Source: Acidovorax sp. sic0104
GTDB lineage: Bacteria; Pseudomonadota; Gammaproteobacteria; Burkholderiales; Burkholderiaceae_C
NCBI RefSeq assembly: GCF_019219095.1
Contig: NZ_JAHUWH010000009.1
Location: 1 to 64,000, forward strand
DNA: 64,000 nucleotides
Direction of reading: 5' to 3'
Part shown: piece by piece, positions 1 through 10,145 of the stretch
Layout of the letters: every line of letters starts with the position of its first letter
How positions within the stretch are numbered: position 1 is the first letter of the stretch
Position numbers and translations under genes: made by a program
The notes under the pieces: model-generated
Told to the model about the DNA's origin: nothing
Databases searched by the model: none
The model's input: the letters and a program-made list of their open reading frames with translations, nothing else

Positions 1-337
1 GCGGCGGCGCGGGCATGCGCAGCGGCGCGGCGCCGGCTCTGACACCGCCCTGCGCGGCATCGGCCCCACCGCGCCGGGGGTCGAAGCCGGCCCCCAAATG
101 CTCGCGCGCCTGCGCCGAGATGCTGGCCTTGTCGGCCGGCATGGGCAGCGGGCTGGTGGGCGACGGAGGCGAGCCCGCGGTCGGAGGCGGCGCAGCCGGA
201 TCGGCCCCAGCCGGCGCATGCACGGCAGGTGCTTTGTCCAGGCCCAGCAGCGAGGTCTGCCGCTGCAGCGCCGCTTCGGCCAGGAACTGGGCCACGGGCG
301 GGAGCGCGCTGCGGGAGGGGTCGATGGGAAGGGCCAT
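1..337 (-). CDS. N-terminal part of a Pro/Ala-rich protein, perhaps FliK-like (runs off left edge)
   Basis: A frame opens at an ATG at 337 and runs without a stop for 112 codons to the window edge, so only the N-terminus is visible. It begins MALPIDPSRSALPPVAQFLA and is then dominated by Pro and Ala. A segment near residue 70 (ADKASISAQAREHL) resembles the short 'S..A..L' pattern found in several flagellar export-related proteins. A low-complexity N-terminal half is usual for flagellar hook-length control proteins (FliK family), so that is a possible identity, but no conserved domain is in view and the hint is weak. No good Shine-Dalgarno sequence precedes the ATG. Confidence 0.45.
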   Translation of the reverse strand, partial: MALPIDPSRSALPPVAQFLAEAALQRQTSLLGLDKAPAVHAPAGADPAAPPPTAGSPPSPTSPLPMPADKASISAQAREHLGAGFDPRRGGADAAQGGVRAGAAPLRMPAPP

Positions 338-470
338 GCCAAGGATGCGGGGGGATGGTGGATTCTGTAGCGATTCCTGCAGCCTGACCAGGGTGGGCGG
401 CGATCCACGGCTGCCGCTCCACCCGCCACCACCGCATCCGATCGGCCAGCGTTCACGCTCTCAAGGCATA

Positions 471-510
471 CAGCTATTGGATTTATAGCAATTGGCGCTC
501 AACCAGAGCG
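471..510. repeat. Short dispersed repeat, AGCTATT/ATAGC type
   Basis: The stretch contains AGCTATTGGATTTATAGC followed by TTGGCGCTCAACCAGAGCG, matching the general layout of the other copies in this window: an A/T-rich core with AGCTAT or ATAGC next to a GCGCT arm. It sits in the otherwise featureless gap 338-594 between two divergent genes. Confidence 0.4.
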
Positions 511-594
511 CAGTGCGGCACGTTCTTGCTTCAGAATCCGCTGTGCCTGCTCCGCACCACACGGTGTCGGTGACAGCCCTCCCATCCAACGGCC

Positions 595-1239
595 ATGTCT
601 TCACACCCCACCGCGCCACACACCCCTCAAGCCTTCAGCCCCGCGCCCCACCCGTGGGTTGCGCCAGCGCTGCTGGGCACGGTGCTGGCATTCCTGCTGC
701 TCAGCGCCTGGGTCTTTGCGCCCGGCTGGGAGCGCGCCTTCCGCTCCGACAACTCTCCCGCATCGTGGCTGTCGAGCGCATTGCTGCTCACGCTGTGCAT
801 CACCGCACTGCGCCTGACCGCCGAACGCTGCCTGCCGTGGCGGCTGGGCGTGTGGCTCACGTTGGCCTTCGGCGCGCTGGCGCTGGACGAGCAGTTCATG
901 CTGCACGAGCTGTGGAAGTTTCGCTGCCATGAATGGACCGACGCCTGCCGGTGGGCCGCAGTGCGCGAGGCGCCGATGCTCGCGGTGGCCTGGGTGGGCC
1001 TGGCCACGCTGGCGTGGCTGCACGGGGCGTTGTCGCACCGTAGTACCCGTGGCTGGCTGTGGACCGGCTTTGCGGCGGGGCTACTGGCGATTGCGGTGGA
1101 CCAGTGGCCGAATGTGCAGCCGCAGGGGGCGTGGCTGCCGGAGTTGCCGGAGTTGATGGCTACTTTGGAAGAGCCACTGGAGGTCGTGGCGGAGGCGCTG
1201 GTACTGGCAGCTTTGTTGCGGCAGCCGCGGTTGCGGTGA
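595..1239 (+). CDS. Hypothetical integral membrane protein, about six segments
   Basis: I do not recognise this 214-residue protein. After a polar, Pro-rich start it has about six hydrophobic stretches, near residues 23-45, 58-75, 83-100, 128-147, 152-168 and 190-208. A charged loop with Cys and Trp (LWKFRCHEWTDACRW) lies between the third and fourth. This fits a small inner-membrane protein with no visible catalytic motif. No convincing ribosome-binding site precedes the ATG, but no alternative start is better. It stands alone: the left neighbour points away, and the next gene begins 150 bases further on with its own strong ribosome-binding site. Confidence 0.7.
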   Translation: MSSHPTAPHTPQAFSPAPHPWVAPALLGTVLAFLLLSAWVFAPGWERAFRSDNSPASWLSSALLLTLCITALRLTAERCLPWRLGVWLTLAFGALALDEQFMLHELWKFRCHEWTDACRWAAVREAPMLAVAWVGLATLAWLHGALSHRSTRGWLWTGFAAGLLAIAVDQWPNVQPQGAWLPELPELMATLEEPLEVVAEALVLAALLRQPRLR

Positions 1240-1390
1240 GACGAAGTCCTGTGATACCCCAATCGCCAATGGCTTTGGACCCTGAGCTGTCAGCCCCCAG
1301 AATGACGCTAAGCAGTCTTTTAACCCGAAGGCAAGTTCAGTCCCCGGGCTTACTGGAGCAGCTAAACGCAATGGACATGTTGGAGGAAGA

Positions 1391-1696
1391 ATGAGCTCCT
1401 CTTTGAAAGCCGCTCTTGCGATATACCCGATCCTGCTCCTCGGGGCATTGATGGCTTTCGGAAACGATCAAATACCCTCGTTTGAGGCAAGTGGAGCGCT
1501 GGGCCACGTTCTAGCGAAATGGTGGTGGCTGGTCTTGGTCACGCCAGTGTTCATTGGATCCTTTGTGTTTTCCGTGCAGGCCTGCCGTGATAAAAAGCTG
1601 CCGATTTGGGCCAGGTTTCTTTGGCTGACAGGCTTCTGGACAGTAGGTCCATTGCTCTTTCCGATCTATTGGTGGCGAAGCAGGCAGGAAATTTAG
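1391..1696 (+). CDS. Small hypothetical membrane protein, two to three segments
   Basis: This 101-residue protein has three hydrophobic stretches, near residues 5-23, 43-65 and 75-95. It is rich in aromatic residues (KWWWLVLVTPVF, FPIYWWRSRQEI), with a short basic loop carrying Cys (VQACRDKKLP). The start is well supported by GGAGGAAGA just before the ATG. Base composition is visibly lower in GC than both neighbours, and codons such as ATA, AAA and TTT are more frequent, which may mean recent acquisition. I do not recognise the family. No partner gene is adjacent in the same orientation. Confidence 0.7.
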   Translation: MSSSLKAALAIYPILLLGALMAFGNDQIPSFEASGALGHVLAKWWWLVLVTPVFIGSFVFSVQACRDKKLPIWARFLWLTGFWTVGPLLFPIYWWRSRQEI

Positions 1697-1802
1697 CTTG
1701 CACCCAGGCGGAGGCTCAATCTGCGTGTCGTTTACTTGGCCTGTGAGGGCGGCTTCTTTCTAGAGTCACGGGATGCGTGCTCCTGGCCGACAGCACCACC
1801 GC

Positions 1803-3170
1803 TCAGGTGCACTCCTGATCCACCCAATGACCCGCCCTGAACCACTGCCCGTTGATGTTCAGGTACCACCGCCATTCAAAGACAGGCTCGTAGCTCATGC
1901 TGCCCGGCGCGGGCACGTCGATGCGCAGGATGTCGGCCACACTGTCGCGGTCCACGTCGATCTCGTGCACCGTCACGGCGGTGTTCTTGCGCTGGGGCTT
2001 GTCGCGGATGGGTGGGTCGGCGGGCATCGTCCAGCTCGTGGCGTAGCGCGTGGAGCGCACCTTCACGGCATCCGGCGGCAGCTTGCCGGGGACGACCAGG
2101 CGGGCCAGCACGTCGGCGGTGTCGGAGAGTTTGGCGTAGCCGCGCACGGGCTGGGCTTCTTCGCCGGGGTCGTTGAACGCGCGGCCGGGGTAGTGGCCGC
2201 CGCAGTAGTGGGCATCGTTGCTGATGTCCCACATGCGCTGGCGCACGGCGTGCGCGCCCACCAGGCCCTGCTGGGCGATGGCGTACACGGTGAGCGGCGG
2301 GGCGAATGCCTGGTCTGCCGTGCCCACGTCCCAGAAGCCCGTGACGTACTCGATCTCGGGTCCGCTGTGGCGGGCAAATCGGCCCACGGGTGTGCCGGTG
2401 GGGATGACGCTGATGCGCGTGCCGGCGACGGCGGCCAGCCCGTCTGCATCGGTCTCGTGCAGCAGGGCCACGCTGTCGTGGCTGCGAAAGTACGACGGGG
2501 TGATGGCGGGCAGCACCGGCCGTGTGGCCAGGGGCGCCACGGCCGGCAGGTGGTCCACCGCGCGGGTGGCGAGCTGGACATCGGCGAGCGGGTTGACGGG
2601 TGCGCCCCGGTCGATCTCCTGCTCGGGCCGCAACAGCACACCGGCGCGCATCAGCTTCTTGGCAGCTTCCCATTCGGGGCGCTGGGGGTACACCACCGGT
2701 GCGTCCAGCGCATGGGTCTTGGCCAGCGCCGCGATCTGCAGCGATGCCGGCCGGGGCAAGGCGTTGCCGTAGGCCCGCAGGCGGTTGGGCGACGGTGCCA
2801 CCCAGAAGGAGCGGGCGGCGTCTTTGCCCGCCCGGGCCAGTGTGAGGGGCTGGTCGGCCAGCAGCTGGCACGACACATGGGCTTGCACCGGCGCCGCCAG
2901 CGCGGGGCCCAGGCGCGGGTCGCCGCGGTAGAGCACGGCGCACCAGCCGTCGCGCTCGGTCAGTTGCTCCAGCACGGTGTTGGCGGGCACCTGGGCCACC
3001 ACGCGGGCCTGGGGCTGGGCGGCGTCGCGCAGGTTGACCCAGGAGCCTTGTACGTAGCGTGTTTGGGCGGGCGCGACGGTGGGGGTTTGCGCGCCTGCGC
3101 TGCCACCAGCGAGCATGATCGCCGCCGTGGCCCAGAGAAGGCGTTGCAGGCCGTCAGAAATCGTCTTCAT
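1803..3170 (-). CDS. Secreted protein with bacterial SH3-like domain
   Basis: The 455-residue protein starts with a clear signal peptide (MKTISDGLQRLLWATAAIML, cleavage likely after GSAGA near residue 27). An SH3b-type module follows at about residues 38-85 (YVQGSWVNLRD, then VVAQVPANTVLEQL, then GWCAVLY). SH3b modules in exported proteins commonly bind peptidoglycan or other envelope targets. The remaining 370 residues match nothing I recognise; they hold few Cys and end in a Trp-rich segment (FEWRWYLNINGQWFRAGHW). It is probably periplasmic or surface-exposed. It is transcribed alone, with a REP-like palindrome between it and trhP. Confidence 0.75.
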   Translation of the reverse strand: MKTISDGLQRLLWATAAIMLAGGSAGAQTPTVAPAQTRYVQGSWVNLRDAAQPQARVVAQVPANTVLEQLTERDGWCAVLYRGDPRLGPALAAPVQAHVSCQLLADQPLTLARAGKDAARSFWVAPSPNRLRAYGNALPRPASLQIAALAKTHALDAPVVYPQRPEWEAAKKLMRAGVLLRPEQEIDRGAPVNPLADVQLATRAVDHLPAVAPLATRPVLPAITPSYFRSHDSVALLHETDADGLAAVAGTRISVIPTGTPVGRFARHSGPEIEYVTGFWDVGTADQAFAPPLTVYAIAQQGLVGAHAVRQRMWDISNDAHYCGGHYPGRAFNDPGEEAQPVRGYAKLSDTADVLARLVVPGKLPPDAVKVRSTRYATSWTMPADPPIRDKPQRKNTAVTVHEIDVDRDSVADILRIDVPAPGSMSYEPVFEWRWYLNINGQWFRAGHWVDQECT

Positions 3171-3230
3171 GTGTCCGCGCCCTCGTGACTGACTGATCCA
3201 ACCGACTGATCAACATTGCTGCACTTGAAA

Positions 3231-3296
3231 CATCCGTTCGGGCTGAGCTTGTTGAAGCCTCGCGCGGCGCTTCGACAGGCTCAGCGTGAACGGATG
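3231..3296. repeat. REP-like extragenic palindrome, copy A
   Basis: CATCCGTTC (3231-3239) pairs with GAACGGATG (3288-3296). Inside lies GGCTGAGCTTGTTGAAGC, which pairs imperfectly with GCTTCGACAGGCTCAGC. The whole can fold into one long hairpin. A second copy is at 59211-59294. It sits just after the 3' end of trhP. Confidence 0.75.
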
Positions 3297-3313
3297 GGGT
3301 GGCTCGCCCCGCG

Positions 3314-4753
3314 TCAGACTGCCAATGCGGGTTCGGGCGCTGCAGCTGGCGGCTGCGCCTCGACCACCCGGGCCAGCAGCGCGCCTGCGTAGCGGGCGGG
3401 CAGCGGTATCCACACGCGCACCGGGTTGCCCTGCGCCACGGCGATGCTCTGGCCGTCCACGTTGCGCATCTGCGCGAGCCGCAGCGTGAGGTTGCCGCTC
3501 GGGTGCACCACTTCCAGCAGGTCACCCACGGCGAAATGGTTCTTGGTTTCGACCTGCACCCAGTCACCGCTCAGGCCCGCTGAAGCCAGGCCCTCGGCGC
3601 CCAGCACTTCGCCCACAAACTGGCTGCGCTGTGTGGTGGAGTGGCCGTTGATGTAGTTCTGGTAGTCGTTGCTGGGGCGCCGCTCCAGCAGGCCGCCGGT
3701 GTAGCCGCGGTTGGACAGGCCTTCGAGCTCGATGAGCAGCTCGGGGTTGAACGGGCGGCCGGCCACGGCGTCGTCGATGGCGCGGCGGTAGACCTGGGCG
3801 GTGCGGGCCACGTAGTACAGGCTCTTGGTGCGGCCTTCGATCTTGAGCGAATCGACGCCGATCTGCGCCAGGCGCGCCACGTGCTCCACCGCGCGCAGGT
3901 CCTTGCTGTTCATGATGTACGTGCCGTGCTCGTCTTCCATGATGGGCATCATCTGCCCGGGCCGGCCGGCTTCTTCGATCAGGTAGACCTTGTCGGCCTT
4001 GGGGTGGCGCTCGCCGCTGCCGGTGGTGGACGCAAAAGCCTGCTCTGCCTTGTGCTGCGCGGCCTCGAAGTTGAAGTCACCCTCCATCTTCCGGGCAATG
4101 GCTTCGCCGGTGGTCGGGTCGATGTCGGCGTCATGGGTGGCGTAGTTCCAGCGGCAGGCGTTGGTGCAGGTGCCCTGGTTGGGGTCGCGGTGGTTGAAGT
4201 AGCCGCTGAGCAGGCAGCGGCCCGAGTATGCGATGCACAGCGCGCCGTGCACGAAGACCTCCAGCTCCATGTCGGGGCATTCCTGGCGGATTTTCTCGAT
4301 CTCGTCGAGGCTGAGTTCGCGCGAGAGGATGACGCGCTCCACGCCCATCTTCTGCCAGAACTTCACCGCCGCCCAGTTGGTGGTGTTGGCCTGCACCGAG
4401 AGGTGCACCACCTGCTCGGGCCACTTCTCCTTGACCATCATGATCAGGCCCGCGTCGGCCATGATGAGCGCGTCGGGCTGGCAGTCGATCACGGGCTCGA
4501 TGTCGCGCAGGTAGGTGCGGATCTTGTCGTTGTGCGCAATGAGGTTGCTGGTGACGAAGAACTTCTTGCCGCGTGCGTGGGCCTCGCCGATGCCTTGGCG
4601 GATCTGCTCGAGCTTGAACTCGTTGTTGCGCGCGCGCAGGGAGTAGCGCGGCTGGCCGGCGTACACCGCGTCGGCGCCAAAGTCGTAGGCGGCGCGCATC
4701 TTGTCGAGCGAGCCAGCGGGCAAAAGAAGTTCGGGGGCTTTGAGCATGGTCAT
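3314..4753 (-). CDS. trhP: tRNA hydroxylation protein TrhP (U32 peptidase-like, YegQ)
   Basis: This is a full-length member of the U32 'collagenase-like' family. In E. coli TrhP (YegQ) is needed for 5-hydroxylation of uridine 34 in tRNA. The family signature is intact: EVFVHGALCIAYSGRCLLSG, then RDPNQGTCTNACRW with its conserved cysteines, then EDEHGTYIMNSKDL and SLKIEGRTKS. The N-terminus reads APELLLPAGS as in the E. coli protein, which favours the ATG at 4753 or the one two codons later (4747) over the upstream TTG at 4765. Length is about 479 residues against about 450 for E. coli. It lies 37 bases downstream of ttcA on the same strand, so the two tRNA wobble/anticodon-loop modification genes are probably co-transcribed. 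Confidence 0.9.
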   Translation of the reverse strand: MTMLKAPELLLPAGSLDKMRAAYDFGADAVYAGQPRYSLRARNNEFKLEQIRQGIGEAHARGKKFFVTSNLIAHNDKIRTYLRDIEPVIDCQPDALIMADAGLIMMVKEKWPEQVVHLSVQANTTNWAAVKFWQKMGVERVILSRELSLDEIEKIRQECPDMELEVFVHGALCIAYSGRCLLSGYFNHRDPNQGTCTNACRWNYATHDADIDPTTGEAIARKMEGDFNFEAAQHKAEQAFASTTGSGERHPKADKVYLIEEAGRPGQMMPIMEDEHGTYIMNSKDLRAVEHVARLAQIGVDSLKIEGRTKSLYYVARTAQVYRRAIDDAVAGRPFNPELLIELEGLSNRGYTGGLLERRPSNDYQNYINGHSTTQRSQFVGEVLGAEGLASAGLSGDWVQVETKNHFAVGDLLEVVHPSGNLTLRLAQMRNVDGQSIAVAQGNPVRVWIPLPARYAGALLARVVEAQPPAAAPEPALAV

Positions 4754-4789
4754 GGGGTGGCCCAATCTAAAAATCGTCAGGAGTCAGGT

Positions 4790-5740
4790 TCAACGCGGCA
4801 TCAGGGGCAGGCCGCCGAGCATGCCCACGGCCTGCGCAGGAAACTCTTCGGCGTCAAAGGCCTTGTCGCCATCGGCGTCCTGCACGCCGTTGGGTACCAG
4901 GCCCTTGAAGTCAAACTGGCGCGGGTCCATGAAGTGCGAGGGCACCAGGTTGCGCAGCGCCACGGCCATGTTCTCGATGCGGCCGGGGTACAGCTGCTGC
5001 CAGTCGCGCAGCATCTGGCCGATCTGCTTGCGCTGCAGGTTCTCCTGGCTGCCGCACAGCGTGCACGGGATGATGGGGAAGGCGCGGATGTCCGCCCAGC
5101 GCGCGAGGTCGTCCTCGGCCACATAGGCCAGCGGGCGGATGATGAGGTGATCGCCCCGGTCGCTCTGCACCTTGGGCGGCATGCCCTTGAGCTTGCCGCC
5201 GAAGAACATGTTGAGGAAGAACGTCTGCAGCATGTCGTCGCGGTGGTGGCCCAGCGCGATCTTTGTGCAGCCCAGCTCGTCAGCCACGCGGTACAGGATG
5301 CCCCGGCGCAGGCGGCTGCACAGGCTGCACATGGTCTTGCCTTCGGGGATGTGCTCCTTGACGACGCTGTACGTGTCCTGCGTTTCGATGTGGAAGGGCA
5401 CGCCCACCTTCGCCAGGTAGTCGGGCAGCACATGGGCCGGAAAGCCGGGCTGCTTCTGGTCGAGGTTGACGGCGATCAGCTCGAACTTGTGGCCGTTGCG
5501 CTGCTGCAGCATGCGCAGCACGTCCAGCATCGCGTAGCTGTCCTTGCCGCCGGAGACGCACACCATGACCCTGTCGCCATCCTCGATGAGGCCGAAGTCG
5601 GCGATCGCCTGGCTGACCTGGCGCACCAGGCGCTTTTCGAGCTTGAGCGCGGCGTAGGCAGCGGCTTTCTCGGCGGCTGCACTTTCTTGTGGGCTGTGGG
5701 CGTCAGCAGGCGTTTCAAGGAGGGTGGCGGGTTCGGACAT
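4790..5740 (-). CDS. ttcA: tRNA 2-thiocytidine-32 synthetase TtcA
   Basis: TtcA thiolates cytidine 32 of certain tRNAs using ATP and an iron-sulfur cluster. The PP-loop ATP-binding motif VCVSGGKDS lies near residues 38-46. The conserved cysteines appear as [11 protein letters not shown] and [14 protein letters not shown], and [21 protein letters not shown] is typical of the family. I start at the ATG at 5740 ([11 protein letters not shown], 316 residues); the open frame continues upstream, but that part has no family resemblance. The acidic C-terminal tail ([14 protein letters not shown]) is a non-conserved extension. trhP follows on the same strand. Confidence 0.92.
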   Translation of the reverse strand: MSEPATLLETPADAHSPQESAAAEKAAAYAALKLEKRLVRQVSQAIADFGLIEDGDRVMVCVSGGKDSYAMLDVLRMLQQRNGHKFELIAVNLDQKQPGFPAHVLPDYLAKVGVPFHIETQDTYSVVKEHIPEGKTMCSLCSRLRRGILYRVADELGCTKIALGHHRDDMLQTFFLNMFFGGKLKGMPPKVQSDRGDHLIIRPLAYVAEDDLARWADIRAFPIIPCTLCGSQENLQRKQIGQMLRDWQQLYPGRIENMAVALRNLVPSHFMDPRQFDFKGLVPNGVQDADGDKAFDAEEFPAQAVGMLGGLPLMPR

Positions 5741-5845
5741 GTAAAGAGCAGGCCGGGTTTTTGGGCAAAAGAAAAGCCGAAGGCGCAAGGGTGCCGCAGA
5801 GTCAGGCGCCCGGCAATGCGCCACCGCAAGGCAGTGGTTGTCAGT

Positions 5846-5871
5846 CGCTACTATTTTTATAGCTGCCGCCG
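5846..5871. repeat. Short dispersed repeat between metH fragment and ttcA
   Basis: CGCTACTATTTTTATAGCTG followed by CCGCCGG matches the A/T core plus AGCTG arm of this window's dispersed repeat. It lies between the stop of the homocysteine methyltransferase gene and the start of ttcA. Confidence 0.5.
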
Positions 5872-5910
5872 GTGTACGGACAGGCGGTAGCCGCCGATTT
5901 CATTCGAACA

Positions 5911-6975
5911 TCAGGCTTCGGCCGGGTAGAACATCTTGCGCGTGGGCACGGTCTCCACCGCCTTGGCAATGGCGCCGATGTGGTCCGGCGTGGTGCCGCA
6001 GCAGCCGCCCAGGATGTTGACCAGCCCCTCCGCCGCGAATTCGTGCACCAGTCGGCTCGTGATCTCGGGCGTTTCGTCGAAGCCGGTGTCGCTCATGGGG
6101 TTGGGCAGGCCGGCGTTGGGGTAGCAGCTGATGAAGGTGTCCTCGGCCACCCGGTTGAGCTCCTGGATGTACGGGCGCATCAGCGTGGCGCCCAGGGCGC
6201 AGTTCAGGCCGATGGCCAGCGGGCGCGAGTGGCGCACGCTGTGCCAGAAGGCGGTCACGGTCTGGCCGGATAGGATGCGGCCCGAGGCGTCGGTCACCGT
6301 GCCGCTGATGATCAGCGGCAGGCGCTGGCCGCTGTTCTCGAAGTACTCGTCGATGGCGAACAGCGCGGCCTTGGCGTTGAGCGTGTCGAAAATGGTCTCG
6401 ACCAGCAGCACGTCGCAGCCGCCTTCGACCAGCGCCTCGGTCTGCTCGTAGTACGCGGCGCGCAGCTGCTCGAAGTCGACATTGCGCGCGCCCGGGTCGT
6501 TCACGTCAGGGCTGATGCTGGCCGTCTTGGGCGTGGGGCCCAGGGCGCCGGCCACGAAACGGGGCTTGCCCTGCGTGCTGTATTTGTCGCAGGCGGCGCG
6601 GGCGAGCTGGGCCGAGCGCAGGTTCATCTCGCGCGCCAGCTCGGCCATGTGGTAGTCCTCCTGCGCGATGGTGGTCGCGCCGAAGGTGTTGGTCTCGATC
6701 AGGTCGGCGCCGGCGGCGAGGTACCGCTCGTGGATGTCGCTGATCACGTCGGGCCGGGTGAGCGAGAGCAGCTCGTTGTTGCCCTTCACGTCGTACGCAA
6801 AGTCCTTGAAGCGCTCGCCTGCTGCGCCCGGGCCACTGTAGCCCTCGCCCCGGTACTGCGCCTCGCCCAGCTTGAAGCGCTGGATCATGGTGCCCATGGC
6901 GCCGTCGAGGATGACGATGCGTTGGGCAAGGATGTCGGGCAGCTGCGCGGCGCGGGTGTAGTGAAGGGCTTGCAT
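5911..6975 (-). CDS. metH: Homocysteine-binding (S-methyltransferase) domain of cobalamin-dependent methionine synthase, split gene
   Basis: The 354-residue protein matches only the N-terminal homocysteine-binding module of MetH. It starts [11 protein letters not shown] and has the block [14 protein letters not shown]. The zinc-binding cysteines are present in GLNCALGA and in [11 protein letters not shown] near the C-terminus. In MetH this barrel activates homocysteine for methylation from cobalamin. Several Comamonadaceae and related genomes carry MetH as two genes, this module plus a larger folate/cobalamin/reactivation protein. Here the gene downstream is ttcA, so the partner is not adjacent. 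AGGAGCC before the ATG supports the start, and a TACAAT hexamer lies about 10 bases upstream. No cobalamin or SAM riboswitch fits in the short upstream region. Confidence 0.88.
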   Translation of the reverse strand: MQALHYTRAAQLPDILAQRIVILDGAMGTMIQRFKLGEAQYRGEGYSGPGAAGERFKDFAYDVKGNNELLSLTRPDVISDIHERYLAAGADLIETNTFGATTIAQEDYHMAELAREMNLRSAQLARAACDKYSTQGKPRFVAGALGPTPKTASISPDVNDPGARNVDFEQLRAAYYEQTEALVEGGCDVLLVETIFDTLNAKAALFAIDEYFENSGQRLPLIISGTVTDASGRILSGQTVTAFWHSVRHSRPLAIGLNCALGATLMRPYIQELNRVAEDTFISCYPNAGLPNPMSDTGFDETPEITSRLVHEFAAEGLVNILGGCCGTTPDHIGAIAKAVETVPTRKMFYPAEA

Positions 6976-7049
6976 AGGCTCCTATTGTAGAAAGCCGGGG
7001 CTTGCAGGGCGGAATGCAAGGGGTTTTTTAGAACCATCAAGAATATTGA

Positions 7050-7078
7050 TCGACTTTTAAATTCCTGTGAGATATAAT
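7050..7078 (+). promoter_or_regulatory. Strong candidate promoter for the small gene-RRM unit
   Basis: TCGACT (7050-7055) and a consensus TATAAT (7073-7078) are separated by 17 bases in an unusually A/T-rich patch. Transcription would start near 7085, giving a leader of about 180 bases before the small gene at 7268. Confidence 0.6.
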
Positions 7079-7084
7079 TTGCCT

Positions 7085-7267
7085 TGCTGCAGTCACGGCT
7101 TCCGAGCCGCGCCGCCGCAGCAACGCCTGCTCAAAGACCGCTAGCAACACGTCTTTGCCGCTGCAGGTGCGTTGTGCGACATGTGTCGCCCCAGTGGGTC
7201 TGCCAGAGCTGCAGCCCGCCGAGTCCCTTGATGCTCACGCAGGCCGATGTTCCGCCTGCGATCCCGA
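7085..7267 (+). other. Long 5' leader upstream of the small gene and RRM gene
   Basis: About 180 bases of GC-rich, non-coding sequence lie between the predicted start of transcription and the next credible start codon. Several short inverted segments are visible (for example GGCTTCCGAGCC near 7099), but I could not assign a known RNA class. Long leaders of this kind are common in cold-inducible RNA-binding protein genes. Confidence 0.35.
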
Positions 7268-7507
7268 ATGAACCAGATTTCAAAGACCGCCATTTCCATG
7301 GGCAAGTACGTCGTTTCGCCCGCGACACATCCGACCGACTGCGGCCGCTTTCGCGCCTCCTTCTCGGTCCATCGTTCAGAGAGCAAGGGCAGCTATTGCC
7401 GCGTGTTCCGTTTTGACAAGGTCTTTGCATCGCGCGAAGCCGCCCGGCTGTTTGCAGTCACCCAGGGCTGGCTGCAGGCGTGCATGCCGCACCCTCCGAT
7501 GTGCTGA
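7268..7507 (+). CDS. Small conserved-looking protein preceding the RRM gene
   Basis: The 79-residue frame starts MNQISKTAISMGKYVVSP. It is basic, aromatic and compact (FRASFSVHRSE, YCRVFRFDKVFASREAARLF, VTQGWLQACM) and looks like a genuine small soluble domain, not a shadow frame. An upstream in-frame ATG at 7247 is possible; I prefer 7268. I do not recognise a named family. It sits 118 bases before an RRM RNA-binding protein, downstream of a strong promoter, so the two are probably expressed together. Confidence 0.6.
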   Translation: MNQISKTAISMGKYVVSPATHPTDCGRFRASFSVHRSESKGSYCRVFRFDKVFASREAARLFAVTQGWLQACMPHPPMC

Positions 7508-7625
7508 TGGTCTGCACGCTGCAGATTCCATCCGCCTCCCCCGTGGTTGCGGGCTCCTTCCGGTCCGCACACCCGCCCCAACGGTACGCCCTTCGCTGCG
7601 CGCCATCCTTTAGAAAGACTCTCCC

Positions 7626-7976
7626 ATGAGCACCAAGATCTATGTGGGCAACCTGCCCTACTCCGTGACCGATTCGAGCCTGCAGAGCAACTTCGCCGAG
7701 TACGGCGGCGTGTCCTCCGCCCGCGTCATGATGGACCGCGAAACCGGCCGCTCCAAGGGCTTCGGCTTTGTCGAAATGGCCAACGCCGAAGTGGCCCAGG
7801 CCGCCATCACCGCGCTGCACGGCATGTCGGTCGATGGCCGCTCCATCGTCGTGAACCTGGCCCGCCCCCGCGAAGACAACCGCAGCGCGGGTGGCTACAG
7901 CGAGGCAGGCTACACCGCCGGCAAGCGCTCGGACGTAGGCTACGGTAACGGCGGCTTCGGCGGCGGCCGCTACTGA
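7626..7976 (+). CDS. Single-RRM RNA-binding protein with Gly-rich tail
   Basis: The protein (116 residues) is a single RNA-recognition motif followed by a Gly/Tyr/Arg-rich tail. RNP2 is IYVGNLP (residues 5-11) and RNP1 is KGFGFVEM (residues 43-50), both intact. Small RRM proteins of this layout in cyanobacteria and proteobacteria bind single-stranded RNA and are often cold-induced; the tail probably helps RNA contact. The start at 7626 gives the usual MSTKIYVGN opening. A strong terminator follows at 8001-8027, and the small gene at 7268 lies upstream in the same direction. Confidence 0.9.
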   Translation: MSTKIYVGNLPYSVTDSSLQSNFAEYGGVSSARVMMDRETGRSKGFGFVEMANAEVAQAAITALHGMSVDGRSIVVNLARPREDNRSAGGYSEAGYTAGKRSDVGYGNGGFGGGRY

Positions 7977-8000
7977 GCACGGTCACCCCGTGCCCTGAAG

Positions 8001-8027
8001 ACCGGCTCTATGGAGCCGGTTTTTTTT
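8001..8027 (+). terminator. Intrinsic terminator after RRM gene
   Basis: ACCGGCTC (8001-8008) pairs with GAGCCGGT (8013-8020) across a four-base loop, followed by seven T. Confidence 0.9.
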
Positions 8028-8191
8028 CGTCCCGTCCAGGGCGCCGCGCGAGCCGCTGCGCAGCGGCCGGGGGCCACGGGGTACCTGGCAGCGCTGATCC
8101 TGGCGCCCGCCGTTGGGGCGCGCACAGTGCCCGGCGCACAATAGCCCCTTCGCCGACAGGCGCGCCTGCCGCGAAGTATTGATTCAATTGG

Positions 8192-8233
8192 CCTCTCACG
8201 CTTGATACAAAAGCGCTGACAGCTATCAAATTC
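8192..8233. repeat. Short dispersed repeat just upstream of recQ
   Basis: It reads GCTTGATACAAAAGCGCTGA then CAGCTATCAAATT, a well-matched copy of the dispersed repeat (GCGCT arm, CAGCTATC core). It ends about ten bases before the recQ start codon, so it probably lies in the recQ promoter or leader. Confidence 0.65.
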
Positions 8234-8243
8234 AGAGTATCCG

Positions 8244-10145
<1,902 letters not shown>

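Noticed and set aside
3641-5890. 749-codon open frame on the plus strand over trhP/ttcA
   Set aside because: It is the antisense shadow of two clearly conserved genes on the minus strand; its sequence is low-complexity Val/Ala/Gly/His with no domains.
6976-7070. Cobalamin or SAM riboswitch before the metH fragment
   Set aside because: The space is too short and no B12-box or SAM-I-like core was found.
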